A program made the position numbers and the translations under genes. Below the pieces are notes generated by a model. The model was given only the letters and a program-made list of their open reading frames with translations. It did not search any database and had not been told where the DNA came from. Positions 33,332-42,755 of a DNA stretch of 64,000 nt are shown here, one piece after another. Source of the stretch: Adiantum capillus-veneris (Eukaryota > Streptophyta > Polypodiopsida > Polypodiales > Pteridaceae); the NCBI GenBank assembly GCA_014529385.2, contig CM043971.1, positions 88,183,340 through 88,247,339 on the forward strand. The letters are read 5' to 3'. Positions within the stretch are counted from its first letter, which is position 1; every line of letters starts with the position of its first letter.

Positions 33332-36300
33332 ATGCGTCATGCATCTGATAGAGAGCCTAGAAGTAAGGCAGTACAAATTGCCAAACTCACGCAAAAATTC
33401 AATGGGGACGAAGATGCTAGGAAACACATTGAAGTGTTTGAACAAGTATGTGATTCCTTAGGGGAACGCAACGAACTACATAAGTGCAATGCCTTAAGCT
33501 TGACATTAAGTGGGAAGGCTGGAGATTGGTATAGAACCCTAAGGGTGGACGAGAAAACAATCTATCCTACCCTTCGAAGGTTGTTTCTAAAGGAGTACAT
33601 ACGAGAAGGTGTGCTTTGGGGTGTAGCATCTCAGCTACAGAAGGCCGAACGTAAGGAAGGAGAGTCAGTAAGGGACTTCATTAGTCGTCTAAAGCACTTA
33701 AACTCTCGCTGCCCTGTAAATGAGCGCTTCAACAATAACCAACTGCTTGATCGATTCATTCGAGGGTTGAGGAATGAAGGAATCTATAATGGACTAGTGA
33801 TTAGAGGTATCACAACCTGGGAAGATGTCACTGCCAATGCAATCCAACTAGAGGACAACTTGATGATAGCAGGCATGAGGGTGTCTACTGACACGAGATC
33901 CACTAGCTCACAAGCCATTGAGTATGAACCCATGACTGCAAAGCCCATTGCCAATGAGCCAAAGGTATTTGAGACATTCTTGACAGACCTCACCAAGGCA
34001 ATCCAAGAGTCTCTTAAGGATAATCGACCCCCTCAAAATAGTCACATGTATCCAAGAAGGGAGCAACAATGGTGTTCCATTTGCTTAGGTCCACATAGCA
34101 CTAGTGAGTGCCCTACGTTTAGAGTAAAATTTAATGGAACTTGCAACGCATGTGGTAGGTATGGTCACCAAGCTAAGGATTGTTTAATGATCAAACGTAT
34201 GATGGCAAATAGACCACCTGTAGCGTGGACAGATGCACCTCGAGCTCCTGTATTGATGCCTGCTCCACCTGTTGAGCAACTACCGCAACACATGGTCCCT
34301 AGATCTCAAAATGTTGTACAAGCTACACCGTTACCACCTCCTGTGCTAGGACCGCAACCCCCGCATCCAAGGGTCGCCCCTATGAACCATGTGGGTTGCG
34401 AGCCATCTAATGCTTATGCAGATGGTTGTGAGGAGGAAATAGACACTAGTATTGCCTACGGACTTGATACATTGGAAGAGTGTCCTATATACTACATGGA
34501 AGATTGTTGGGGGCAAGTCAAGCCGGTTTATCAAGCTGCTGCTCTCGCATCCAGAGGTCAAAATATCAACACCCAGGCTAGGAGGCCACCTCTTCAATGC
34601 TACGAGTGTGGTGGACCACATCGGGCAGCGGAGTTCCCTATTAGGCTGCAAAAGAATGCTGCACAGATGCAAATGAATCAAGGGAGCACGTCTGCAATGC
34701 CAATACTCACATGTAATCGTTGTGGCATACATCACTTGATTGCCCAATGTCCCTATAACCCAAATGTGCCTAAAATCACACTCCTAAATTTGGTCGAAAT
34801 TGCTAGTGTGACATCGCCAATACCACCCGTCGCACCCGCTTATGCGATTACACGGTCCATGCTTCAAGGGCCAGGCCATATCCTCGAAGAGAGAGATACC
34901 GCGTCAGTTATCCAAGCAAAGAAAAAGAAGACACGAAGGAAGAGGTCGCAGAATACGGGAAATTCAAAGCCAAGTTCCAAAACAAACATAGGAACAGGAG
35001 ATGACCCCGTGTATATGAATGACCTCGAGGATGATTTAGATTCAATCGAGTCAATGGAGACTAGAACCAATGCCACAAAGGGAAAGACCGACAAAGAAAA
35101 CCGTAACATGGAACCAAATGAAAACCGAATAAGAGAAAACCATAAAGAGCCTCTGAAAACACCACAAGTGTTTCCAAATCCAATCCAAGACCCCCAAGAT
35201 AAACCGCAGGGGCAAAAAGGGAAGAATCGTAAAAAGAAGGTTGGGACGTACCCAAACCCAGTAGACGAGATTGAGCAAGTGAAACATCTAAGAGGTTTAG
35301 TGGAGGAGACTCAAAGGAAACTAGAACCAGAACCCATGCATGTCAAAATTCATGACACAGTGTTTCCCACGCAAGTTCATCCACCCCACATGAACCATAG
35401 ACCGTTAGCCATATCTAGTATCATCCAAGAAGGGAGTGAGGACGGGGCATCAGGAAGTGAGCATACACCTTTCTTGTTGGAAAGGATGTTTAACAAAGGA
35501 ATACCTGATCCCATTGTGGAATATGAGATTCCATCCTCACCAGTTCCTAGTCAAGGACCTACACCCTGCAAAATGCCAATGAATGTTGCCAAACTAGTGG
35601 ACTTCATGTCTTCTGAGGTCCGAACCACGATCATAGCAAAGCTGTATGTAGATCCTGAGTTATTCCTTGCACTTCGAGCATTCCTTAACGGAGAGCTACG
35701 AACGGGATTACCGCAGTTTGCGCAACCAAATAGGCCTGACTCGATTATGATTGATGAGGAAAATCATGTGCAATCACTTGACTTAGATGGACACGAGTCT
35801 GTGATCGAGGTACCCATTAATGAATTAGGGCAGTATTTTGAAGGCGACGAGTCTAATGCGACCCTACCCATCACTACCAAGGGATTAACTGTAAAGGGAA
35901 TTCTTGATGGTGGTGCGGGAGTTAGCATCGTTACAAAAGATTGTTGGGAATCCTTGGGAAAACCCTGCCTCAGTGTTACTAACATTGTGGTAAAGATGGC
36001 AAATGGTACCATAGCCAAACCTATGGGGATGCTCAAGGATCTTAAGATCAAAGTTCTAGGACACAAGGTACGACATACGTGCATTGTAATGGATTTCTCT
36101 AAACACCTTATGTCATATGAAATGAATTTAGGACGACCATTCATGAGGGAAGCACAAATGGTTCATGATTGGTCTAAAAATCATGTCTATTTGCAATTCC
36201 AAGACTCTGTCCTTAGAGTGGATTTGGTGACTGGTAAGGTACACCCCTTAGGGAGTAAAACCATTATTGATCATCGCTCTGACACCACAGTTCACTCGGC

Positions 36301-38500
36301 CCCACTACAATATTTTTACACTTGTAAGAAGGATACAGACATTGGCCAAGATTCTCCTTACATGGATGTGTTACCGGGTATGACGGAATCAGACAACGTA
36401 GACTGGGTACACCTAGCTGCAACCATAGATACCTGGGGAAATAGAGGAACCACTTGGGTCACACCAGAGGGGGAAGAGGTACCACAAATTGCACCTCTGA
36501 ACATGATAAGTGCCATACATGCATCTTCTAAGGGCAAGGCAATTGTGGACCAATCTGACAGTGACACCGATAGCTCAATAGAAGACTTTGACCAACATGA
36601 CTTGGACACTGACTCCCAGAGTGAAACGGATTCTGAATCTCATGAATTAGAGAGTGGAGCAAGTTCAGAGTCAAAACATTCAGAAGGACCGAGCACATCA
36701 ACCGATGATAGCTCCCCCGAGAGTGAAGAGGACACCAACGAGGACTCCTTTAGTGAGCCATATCTAAATGCAAATCAAAAGCAAGTCTCAAATAAGAAAA
36801 AGAAAAACCTTAAGAGGCGTCGATATCGAGCCAATGTACGTGCTAGGATAAAAAAGAAGAGATCCTCAGCAGAATGGCTCAGTTATATAGGAGCATGTGA
36901 TGCTCATCGAAAATTGGTAGACAACTGGGGTGAATATCTCCAAAATGTTATGTGGTGTAGACCACGACCCCATGACATAGCCCAATTAGAGATCATAGAC
37001 AAGCCAAAGTTGAGCCGCACTGCAAGGAGGCGTCAAAACCAAGAGTTAGCTCGACAACACAAGAAAGCAGAAATGGAAGCACAAACCAAAGCACAACCAG
37101 AATCCACAGACTTGCATCCTGCACCAGAACATTTCAAATCTTACACCACAGGGGAAGCAAAGGTTGTGTACACAAAAGCCCAAAGAATACCTATTGATGG
37201 GAATAATGGAATCTATGATGGTCCGGCAATAGTTAAAGAAATAGAATTAGCTGACCCCGGTGAAGAATCGAAACCTGTTTTTATTGCCCAAGACCTCACA
37301 GAAGTTGAAGAGGCGGTCCTCAAAGAGCTTCTCAAGGAATTCAAGGACGTATTCGCTTGGACATACCATGATATGAAAGGTGTTCCACCTTCTGTGGTCC
37401 AACATACAATCCCTATGATTAGCACTACGAAGCCCGTACAACAAAGACCCTACCCGATGAATCCTAAGTACGCAAAGATCATTCAAGAAGAACTAGAAAA
37501 TCTTATCAAATGTGGGTTCATATATCCTATTGAACACTCTGAATGGGTGTCTCCAATAGTTATCGTGCCAAAAAAGAATGGGAAACTCAGGGTGTGCGTG
37601 GACCTCAAAAAAGTTAATGCAGCTTTTAGAAGAGACCATTACCCCCTACCATATTCCGAACATGTACTCGAAAGAGTTGCAGGCAAGGAAGCTTATAGCT
37701 TTCTAGATGGGTACTCAGGCTACAACCAAATCACGATAGCGCTAGAGGACCAAGCTAAAACTGCCTTCATCACAGAATTTGGTGTGTTTGCATTTCGTGT
37801 GATGGCTTTTGGCTTAACAAATGCCCCTGCTACATTCCAACGATTAATAAACACTGCTTTTAAAGAATATTTGAGAGAGTTTTGTGAAGCTTTCTTAGAC
37901 GACCTTTGTGTTTACTCTTCTTGGAAGGAACATCTATCATGTTTGCGGAAGGTGTTTGAAAAGTGTAGGTTATATCGTATCTCATTGAACCCGTTCAAAT
38001 GCCAATTTTGGGTCAAGCATGGAGTTATTTTAGGGCATATAGTATCCAAGAATGGTATCTCAACCGACGAGAGCAAAATTAAAGTGATTCTAGAGTTACC
38101 ACCACCAACCAATTACAAGGGAGTTCAAAGGTTCATGGGACACGTGGGTTATTATCGACGGTTTATTTTATTTTTCGCTGAGATAGCACGTCCTTTGTAC
38201 AAGCTTCTCATTGAATTTAAATGGACTGAAGAGTGTGACCAGGCCTATGAACAATTGAAGAAAACACTAGCAAGTGCTCCGATTTTAAGGACACCTAACT
38301 GGGATGTCATTTTCCATGTGCATATTGATGCATCAAACTTTGCTATTGGGTGTGTTCTCACTCAACCAGGAGAACATAAACCATGTATATCATGGTTGAG
38401 CAAGAAGCAACCTACTGTGGCCACTTCGAGTTATGAGGCTAAGTACAGGGCAGTCTTCACAGCTATGGTTGAGCATGTATGGTCGCAGAAAGCACATTGA
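33332..38500 (+). CDS. gag-pol: Gag-pol frame of H, 1722 aa, with chimeric C-terminus
   Basis: Capsid at residues about 20-170 (LSLTLSGKAGDWYRTLR, VRDFISRLKHLNSRCP). Zinc knuckles at 248-260 (CX2CX3HX4C), 271-284 (CX2CX4HX4C, canonical), 423-435 (last Cys is Phe) and 461-473. A long basic/acidic linker follows. Protease region near 855-870 has the active site as GILDGGAGVSIV. A second acidic, Ser-rich linker lies at about 1070-1150. RT at about 1360-1600 includes FLDGYSGYNQI and FLDDLCVYS (1521-1529, catalytic Asp pair). RNase H begins FHVHIDASNFAIG (Asp 1666). From about residue 1686 it changes to copia RNase H (SWLSKKQPTVATSSYEAKYR). The gypsy part of the frame is open and unusually intact. 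No integrase remains. Confidence 0.88.
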   Translation: MRHASDREPRSKAVQIAKLTQKFNGDEDARKHIEVFEQVCDSLGERNELHKCNALSLTLSGKAGDWYRTLRVDEKTIYPTLRRLFLKEYIREGVLWGVASQLQKAERKEGESVRDFISRLKHLNSRCPVNERFNNNQLLDRFIRGLRNEGIYNGLVIRGITTWEDVTANAIQLEDNLMIAGMRVSTDTRSTSSQAIEYEPMTAKPIANEPKVFETFLTDLTKAIQESLKDNRPPQNSHMYPRREQQWCSICLGPHSTSECPTFRVKFNGTCNACGRYGHQAKDCLMIKRMMANRPPVAWTDAPRAPVLMPAPPVEQLPQHMVPRSQNVVQATPLPPPVLGPQPPHPRVAPMNHVGCEPSNAYADGCEEEIDTSIAYGLDTLEECPIYYMEDCWGQVKPVYQAAALASRGQNINTQARRPPLQCYECGGPHRAAEFPIRLQKNAAQMQMNQGSTSAMPILTCNRCGIHHLIAQCPYNPNVPKITLLNLVEIASVTSPIPPVAPAYAITRSMLQGPGHILEERDTASVIQAKKKKTRRKRSQNTGNSKPSSKTNIGTGDDPVYMNDLEDDLDSIESMETRTNATKGKTDKENRNMEPNENRIRENHKEPLKTPQVFPNPIQDPQDKPQGQKGKNRKKKVGTYPNPVDEIEQVKHLRGLVEETQRKLEPEPMHVKIHDTVFPTQVHPPHMNHRPLAISSIIQEGSEDGASGSEHTPFLLERMFNKGIPDPIVEYEIPSSPVPSQGPTPCKMPMNVAKLVDFMSSEVRTTIIAKLYVDPELFLALRAFLNGELRTGLPQFAQPNRPDSIMIDEENHVQSLDLDGHESVIEVPINELGQYFEGDESNATLPITTKGLTVKGILDGGAGVSIVTKDCWESLGKPCLSVTNIVVKMANGTIAKPMGMLKDLKIKVLGHKVRHTCIVMDFSKHLMSYEMNLGRPFMREAQMVHDWSKNHVYLQFQDSVLRVDLVTGKVHPLGSKTIIDHRSDTTVHSAPLQYFYTCKKDTDIGQDSPYMDVLPGMTESDNVDWVHLAATIDTWGNRGTTWVTPEGEEVPQIAPLNMISAIHASSKGKAIVDQSDSDTDSSIEDFDQHDLDTDSQSETDSESHELESGASSESKHSEGPSTSTDDSSPESEEDTNEDSFSEPYLNANQKQVSNKKKKNLKRRRYRANVRARIKKKRSSAEWLSYIGACDAHRKLVDNWGEYLQNVMWCRPRPHDIAQLEIIDKPKLSRTARRRQNQELARQHKKAEMEAQTKAQPESTDLHPAPEHFKSYTTGEAKVVYTKAQRIPIDGNNGIYDGPAIVKEIELADPGEESKPVFIAQDLTEVEEAVLKELLKEFKDVFAWTYHDMKGVPPSVVQHTIPMISTTKPVQQRPYPMNPKYAKIIQEELENLIKCGFIYPIEHSEWVSPIVIVPKKNGKLRVCVDLKKVNAAFRRDHYPLPYSEHVLERVAGKEAYSFLDGYSGYNQITIALEDQAKTAFITEFGVFAFRVMAFGLTNAPATFQRLINTAFKEYLREFCEAFLDDLCVYSSWKEHLSCLRKVFEKCRLYRISLNPFKCQFWVKHGVILGHIVSKNGISTDESKIKVILELPPPTNYKGVQRFMGHVGYYRRFILFFAEIARPLYKLLIEFKWTEECDQAYEQLKKTLASAPILRTPNWDVIFHVHIDASNFAIGCVLTQPGEHKPCISWLSKKQPTVATSSYEAKYRAVFTAMVEHVWSQKAH

Positions 38501-38663
38501 GGTGCATTACCACTATGACAAGGAGAGGCTCTCAACAGGAGAGATTAGCTTGGCTTATGTGCCAACACAGGACAACCTTGCATATCTTTTCACAAAGGCA
38601 TTGTTTCATGAGAAGCTTGAAGCTTTCCGCAAAGCTTTGGGCTTACTCCCCTTTGTGGACTGA
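38388..38663 (+). pseudogene. pol: Copia RNase H tail in H, internally deleted
   Basis: Copia RNase H from SWLSKKQPTV to EHVW stays in the gypsy frame. Then about 120 bases present in element G (IDSQNALAVVRNP region) are missing, the frame shifts, and KHIEVHYHYDKERLSTGEIS follows, ending at GLLPFVD with a TGA at 38661. The tail is the same as in G (17691-17871). Confidence 0.85.
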
Positions 38664-38738
38664 TCATGTCCTCCGGGCATGGCACTTCCCTTTACTCATG
38701 TGCCAGCTCTTGTTCACCGCATCACTCCAGGGGGGATT

Positions 38739-38965
38739 TGTTACCATATACCTGTGATAGTGATGTGTGTGAACACACTAGGACTGCTGAGGCATTTTTT
38801 CCCTCTTTAGGAGTTTTTTTCCCCCGAGCATTGTATATACGCCCATCACTCTAGGACTATCTATCTTTCCATTGCACACTAAGTAACACACTCTCTATTG
38901 TGTTCCTTGAGCTTCCTTTGTCTTCTCCAAGCTGTGTGCATTTCTTTGCAACCCTAACGCCAACA
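38739..38965 (+). repeat. 3' copia LTR at the right end of H, 227 bp
   Basis: TGTTACCATA ... ACGCCAACA, preceded by the polypurine stretch CAGGGGGGATT. Homologous to the LTR of G (17948-18169). It is followed directly by copia I sequence, so 38965/38966 is an insertion edge. Confidence 0.87.
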
Positions 38966-40758
38966 GTTGTCACCGTTTCCACTCCTTGAGTCTCCACTGT
39001 CCTCATGCTCCATGTACTCATCACCTATTTCTCGTATTGGTTTTCTTTCTAAGTAATCTTTGTATATATATTTTTTGTTAAAACTTATGTCCCTACTCCT
39101 AAATATTTTACCATCTTCAGGATTCCATAGGTGATACCCAAAGTCACCTTCTCCATAGCCGATGAAGAAACACTTTTTGGACTTTGCATCTAGCTTTGAC
39201 CTTAGGCTTCTATCTATGTGCATGAAAACCTTGCACGCAAACACTTTGAGAAATGAATAGTTCTCCGATTTACCTATCCACGTCTCCTCTGGAATTCCCC
39301 CATCCAATGCCATTGAGGGTGACCGGTTGATTAAGTATATACTGCTTCCACCCAAAGCTCAAGTGATAGGCCTGTATGTAGCTGCATGCTTCGTGCTCAC
39401 TCCATGATTGTCCTATTCATCCTTTTCGAAATCCCATTTTTGTGGAGGTGTCCTTGGGGTTTTCCTTTGCTTCCGAATGCCATTGCTAGCACAAAAGCTT
39501 TCAAAAGGTTGGCTATAATATTTGCCTCCATTGTCAGATCCGAGGCATTTAAACTTGGTAAGTACTTCATTCTCCACAAAGGCTTTCCACCTTTGAAATA
39601 TGGAAAACACATTGGATTAATTCTTCATGAAATAAAGCCATGTTTTTCTAGTCGCATCATCTATGAATGTTACATAGTACAATGAGCCATCGAATGATGG
39701 TGTCCTTGCAGGACCCCAAACATCAGAATGAACCAACTCAAGTTTTTATTTCTTTCATATTCTAATTTTTGAAAATTTACCCTCTTTTGTTTACCATAAA
39801 CACAATCTCCACAGAACTCGAAGTCCACTTCTTTCAAACCATGTAGAAGCTTCTTTGTTTGAAGGATTTGCATTCCTTTGGCACTCATATGCCCAAGCTG
39901 GTACTGCCAAACCGCACTGTCGATTTCTATAGTTGTTGCACAAGCTGAAGATTACAAGCTGACAGTATACAAGTAAAGTATACCAACCTTTTCTCCTTTG
40001 GCAACCACCAAAGATCCCTTTGACATCTTCCACCGTTTGTTTCCGATTGCAATGTTGTGACCTTCATCGTCCAATTGTCCTGTAGAGATCAAATTCTTGC
40101 AAAGAGAAGGGACATGCCTAACATCTTTAATCTTCCATTCATTTTCGTTAGCAATTTTGACACAAATTGTACCTTTATCGACAATTTCACAAGCTTCATC
40201 ATCTCCCAAGTATACATACCCAAAATTACCTTTGGTGTAATCTTGGAAATGCTGCTTGTGTCGTGTTGTATGGAATGAAGCCCGGGAATCTACTATCCAA
40301 GAATTAGACACATTGTCTAATGAAAGAATTAGAGCATCTTGCTCTACTTTACCTGCTACATTGGCCTCCGATGTTGGCTTGTTGTCTTGAGACTTCGACT
40401 TCTTCTTCTTCTTGGACCAACAATCCTTCTTGACATGGCCCTTCTTGCTGCATTTCCAATCTTTAAGAACTAACTTCGCGCGTGACTTGCTCTGCCTTGA
40501 GCGATCACGACCCTTTTGGTTTTTGAACCTCTCCTTAGGCCTTCCTCTTGTTTCCACTGATAGTGGAGCACTTGATGATTCTCTTGTGCTTCTCCTTCGC
40601 ATTTCCTCGCTTAGGAGAACACCCACAACATCATCAAACTTAAGAGTATTTGTGCCAGAGATAGAATTACTTACAGCTATCACAAGGCTGTCCCAACTAT
40701 CCGGTAGAGAAGATAGAATAAGGAGAGCTCGCACTTTGTCATCAATATTGATTTTCAC
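38966..40758 (-). pseudogene. gag-pol: Copia gag-PR-IN in the left arm
   Basis: Minus strand: gag C-terminal part and protease region open at 39952-40758 (268 residues; LLILSSLPDSWDSLVIAV, a C-SKKGH-VKKDC knuckle, and the protease motif as IVDSRASFHTTR). Integrase pieces follow in other frames at 39397-39888 (LGHMSAKGMQILQTKK region, CGDCVYGKQKRV) and 38954-39355 (YLINRSPSMALDGGIPEE, KKCFFIGYGEGDFGYHLWNP). Frameshifts at about 39950, 39610 and 39390 make it defective. It stops at the copia LTR of H. Confidence 0.85.
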
Positions 40759-40830
40759 CGATCAAAGTTAACTTATGTTGGAGTTAAAGTCATTTAGGTG
40801 TTCTACAACTAAACCATTCTCTACCATCTT
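38966..40830 (-). repeat. Left arm of copia inverted repeat
   Basis: Reverse-complement copy of 40989 to about 42755. At the inner end CTCTACCATCTT on the left pairs with AAGATGGTAGAG on the right. Encoded peptides are nearly identical between arms, with scattered single-residue differences. The left arm keeps about 120 bases of integrase C-terminus missing from the right arm. Confidence 0.9.
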
Positions 40831-40988
40831 TAGATTGAACAAGTCGACAAATACAACGGGACCGGTTTCCACACTTGGCAGATCAAATTTAAAGGCTATT
40901 TGATGCGGAAAAACCTATGGAACATGGTCAAGCCTCTTGCAATCGACGAATCTGGCACATCCACTGCAATTACAAGGGCAGAAAGGTG
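40831..40988 (+). pseudogene. gag: Spacer of the inverted repeat: copia gag N-terminus
   Basis: 158 bases. The plus-strand frame reads VDKYNGTGFHTWQIKFKGYL then RKNLWNMVKPLAIDESG, the typical start of copia gag (YNGTNFxTWxFxM pattern). It precedes the right arm with a gap of missing gag, showing that spacer and right arm are one plus-strand element and the left arm is the added inverted copy. Confidence 0.75.
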
Positions 40989-42755
40989 AAGATGGTAGAG
41001 AATGGTTTAGTTGTAGAACACCTAAATGACTTTAACTCCAACATAAGTTAACTTTGATCGGTGAAAATCAATATTGATGACAAAGTGCGAGCTCTCCTTA
41101 TTCTATCTTCTCTTCCGGATAGTTGGGACAGCCTTGTGATAGCTGTAAGTAATTCTATCTCTGGCACAAATACTCTTAAGTTTGATGATGTTGTGGGTGT
41201 TCTCCTAAGCGAGGAAATGCGAAGGAGAAGCACAAGAGAATCATCAAGTGCTGCACTATCGGTGGAAACAAGAGGAAGGCCTAAGGAGAGGTTCAAAAAC
41301 CAAAAGGGTCGTGATCGCTCAAGGCAGAGCAAGTCACACGCGAAGTTAGTTCTTAAAGATTGGAAATGCAGCAAGAAGGGCCATGTCAAGAAGGATTGTT
41401 GGTCCAAGAAGAAGAAGGAGTCGAAGTCTCAAGACAACAAGCCAACATCGGAGGCCAATGTAGCAGGTAAAGTAGAGCAAGATGCTCTAATTCTTTCATT
41501 AGACAATGTGTCTAATTCTTGGATAGTAGATTCCCGGGCTTCATTCCATACAACACGACACAAGCAGCATTTCCAAGATTACACCAAAGGTAATTTTGGG
41601 TATGTATACTTGGGAGATGATGAAGCTTGTGAAATTGTCGATAAAGGTACAATTTGTGTCAAAATTGCTAACGAAAATGAATGGAAGATTAAAGATGTTA
41701 GGCATGTCCCTTCTCTTTGCAAGAATTTGATCTCTACAGGACAATTGGACGATGAAGGTCACAACATTGCATTTGGAAACAAACGGTGGAAGATCTCAAA
41801 GGGATCTTTGGTGGTTGCCAAGGGTGAAAAAGTCGGTACACTTTACTTGTGTACTGTTAGCACGCAACCTTCAGCTTGTGCAGCAACTACAGAAGTTGAC
41901 AGTGCGGTGTGGCACTACCGACTTGGGCATATGAGTGCCAAAGGAATGCAAATCCTTCAAACAAAGAAGCGTCTACCAGGTTTGAAAGAAGTGGACTTAG
42001 AGTTCTGTGAAGATTGTGTTTATGATAAACAAAAGAGGGTAAAATTTCAAAAATCAGGAAATGAAAGAAAAAATAAAAAACTTGAGTTGGTTCATTCTGA
42101 TGTTTGGGGTCCTGCAAGTACACCATCACTTGGTGGCTCATTGTACTATGTAACATTCATAGACGATGCGACTAGAAAAACATGGGTTTATGTCATGAAG
42201 AATAAATACGATGTATTTTCCATATTTCAAAGGTGGAAAGCCTTTGTGGAGAATGAAACAGGTACCAAGGTTAAATGCCTCAGATCCGACAATGGAGGCG
42301 AATATTGCAGCCAAGCTTTTGAAAGCTTTTGTGCTAGCAATGGCATTCGGAGGCAAAGGACAACCCCAAGGACACCTCAACAAAATGGGATTTCGGAAAG
42401 GATGAACAGGACAATCATGGAACGAGCACGAAGCATGCGGCTACATGCAGGCCTACCGCTTGAGCTTTGGGCGGAAGCTGTAAGTACGTCTGTGTACTTA
42501 ATCAATCGGTCACCCTCAACGGCATTGGATGGGGGAGTTCCAGAAGAGGCATGGATAGGTAAACTTTGGAGAAGGAGACTTTGGGTATCGCCTATGGAAT
42601 CCTGAAGATGGTAAAATCTTAAGGAGTAGGGATGTAATTTTTAACGAACAAAATATGTACAAAGATTACTTGGAAAGAAAACAAACAAAAGAAACAGGTG
42701 ATGAGTACATGGAGCTTGAGGACGGTGAAGACTCAAGGACTGCAAACGGTGACAA
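40989..42755 (+). repeat. Right arm of copia inverted repeat
   Basis: Partner of 38966-40830, continuing to about the codons for NGDN at 42750. It differs by a deletion of about 120 bases after codons for AWIGK near 42560. Confidence 0.88.
41061..42605 (+). CDS. gag-pol: Copia I gag-protease-integrase frame, 514 aa
   Basis: Gag C-terminal part at residues 1-100. Zinc knuckle at 103-113 (C-x4-H-x4-C) with the first Cys of CX2C replaced (Asp 100). Protease active site at 155-160 reads IVDSRA where DSG is required (Arg 159). Integrase zinc region H285, H290, C316, C319; catalytic core D347 (HSDVWG), D410 (RSDNGGEY), E446 (QQNGISERMN) all present. The frame ends early in WRRRLWVSPMES because about 120 bases are deleted near 42560 relative to the left arm. 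The real gag start lies upstream across a deletion. Confidence 0.88.
   Translation: MKINIDDKVRALLILSSLPDSWDSLVIAVSNSISGTNTLKFDDVVGVLLSEEMRRRSTRESSSAALSVETRGRPKERFKNQKGRDRSRQSKSHAKLVLKDWKCSKKGHVKKDCWSKKKKESKSQDNKPTSEANVAGKVEQDALILSLDNVSNSWIVDSRASFHTTRHKQHFQDYTKGNFGYVYLGDDEACEIVDKGTICVKIANENEWKIKDVRHVPSLCKNLISTGQLDDEGHNIAFGNKRWKISKGSLVVAKGEKVGTLYLCTVSTQPSACAATTEVDSAVWHYRLGHMSAKGMQILQTKKRLPGLKEVDLEFCEDCVYDKQKRVKFQKSGNERKNKKLELVHSDVWGPASTPSLGGSLYYVTFIDDATRKTWVYVMKNKYDVFSIFQRWKAFVENETGTKVKCLRSDNGGEYCSQAFESFCASNGIRRQRTTPRTPQQNGISERMNRTIMERARSMRLHAGLPLELWAEAVSTSVYLINRSPSTALDGGVPEEAWIGKLWRRRLWVSPMES

Larger units (their letters stand above)
30346..38965 (+). mobile_element. Chimeric element H: gypsy 5' part joined to copia 3' end
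   Basis: From the left: an LTR ending near 30946, a tRNA-Asp primer site, a leader, a long gag-PR-RT frame of Tat/Athila-like gypsy type, then within RNase H a switch at about 38383-38392 into copia RNase H, its C-terminus, copia polypurine tract and a copia LTR (38739-38965). The LTRs at the two ends are unrelated. Gypsy integrase and gypsy 3' LTR are absent. The right end abuts copia element I at 38966. The left end is uncertain. Confidence 0.75.

Noticed and set aside
40412-41407. Two 119-residue ORFs antisense to copia gag on each arm
   Set aside because: They are shadows of the gag-coding strand, identical because the arms are inverted copies.
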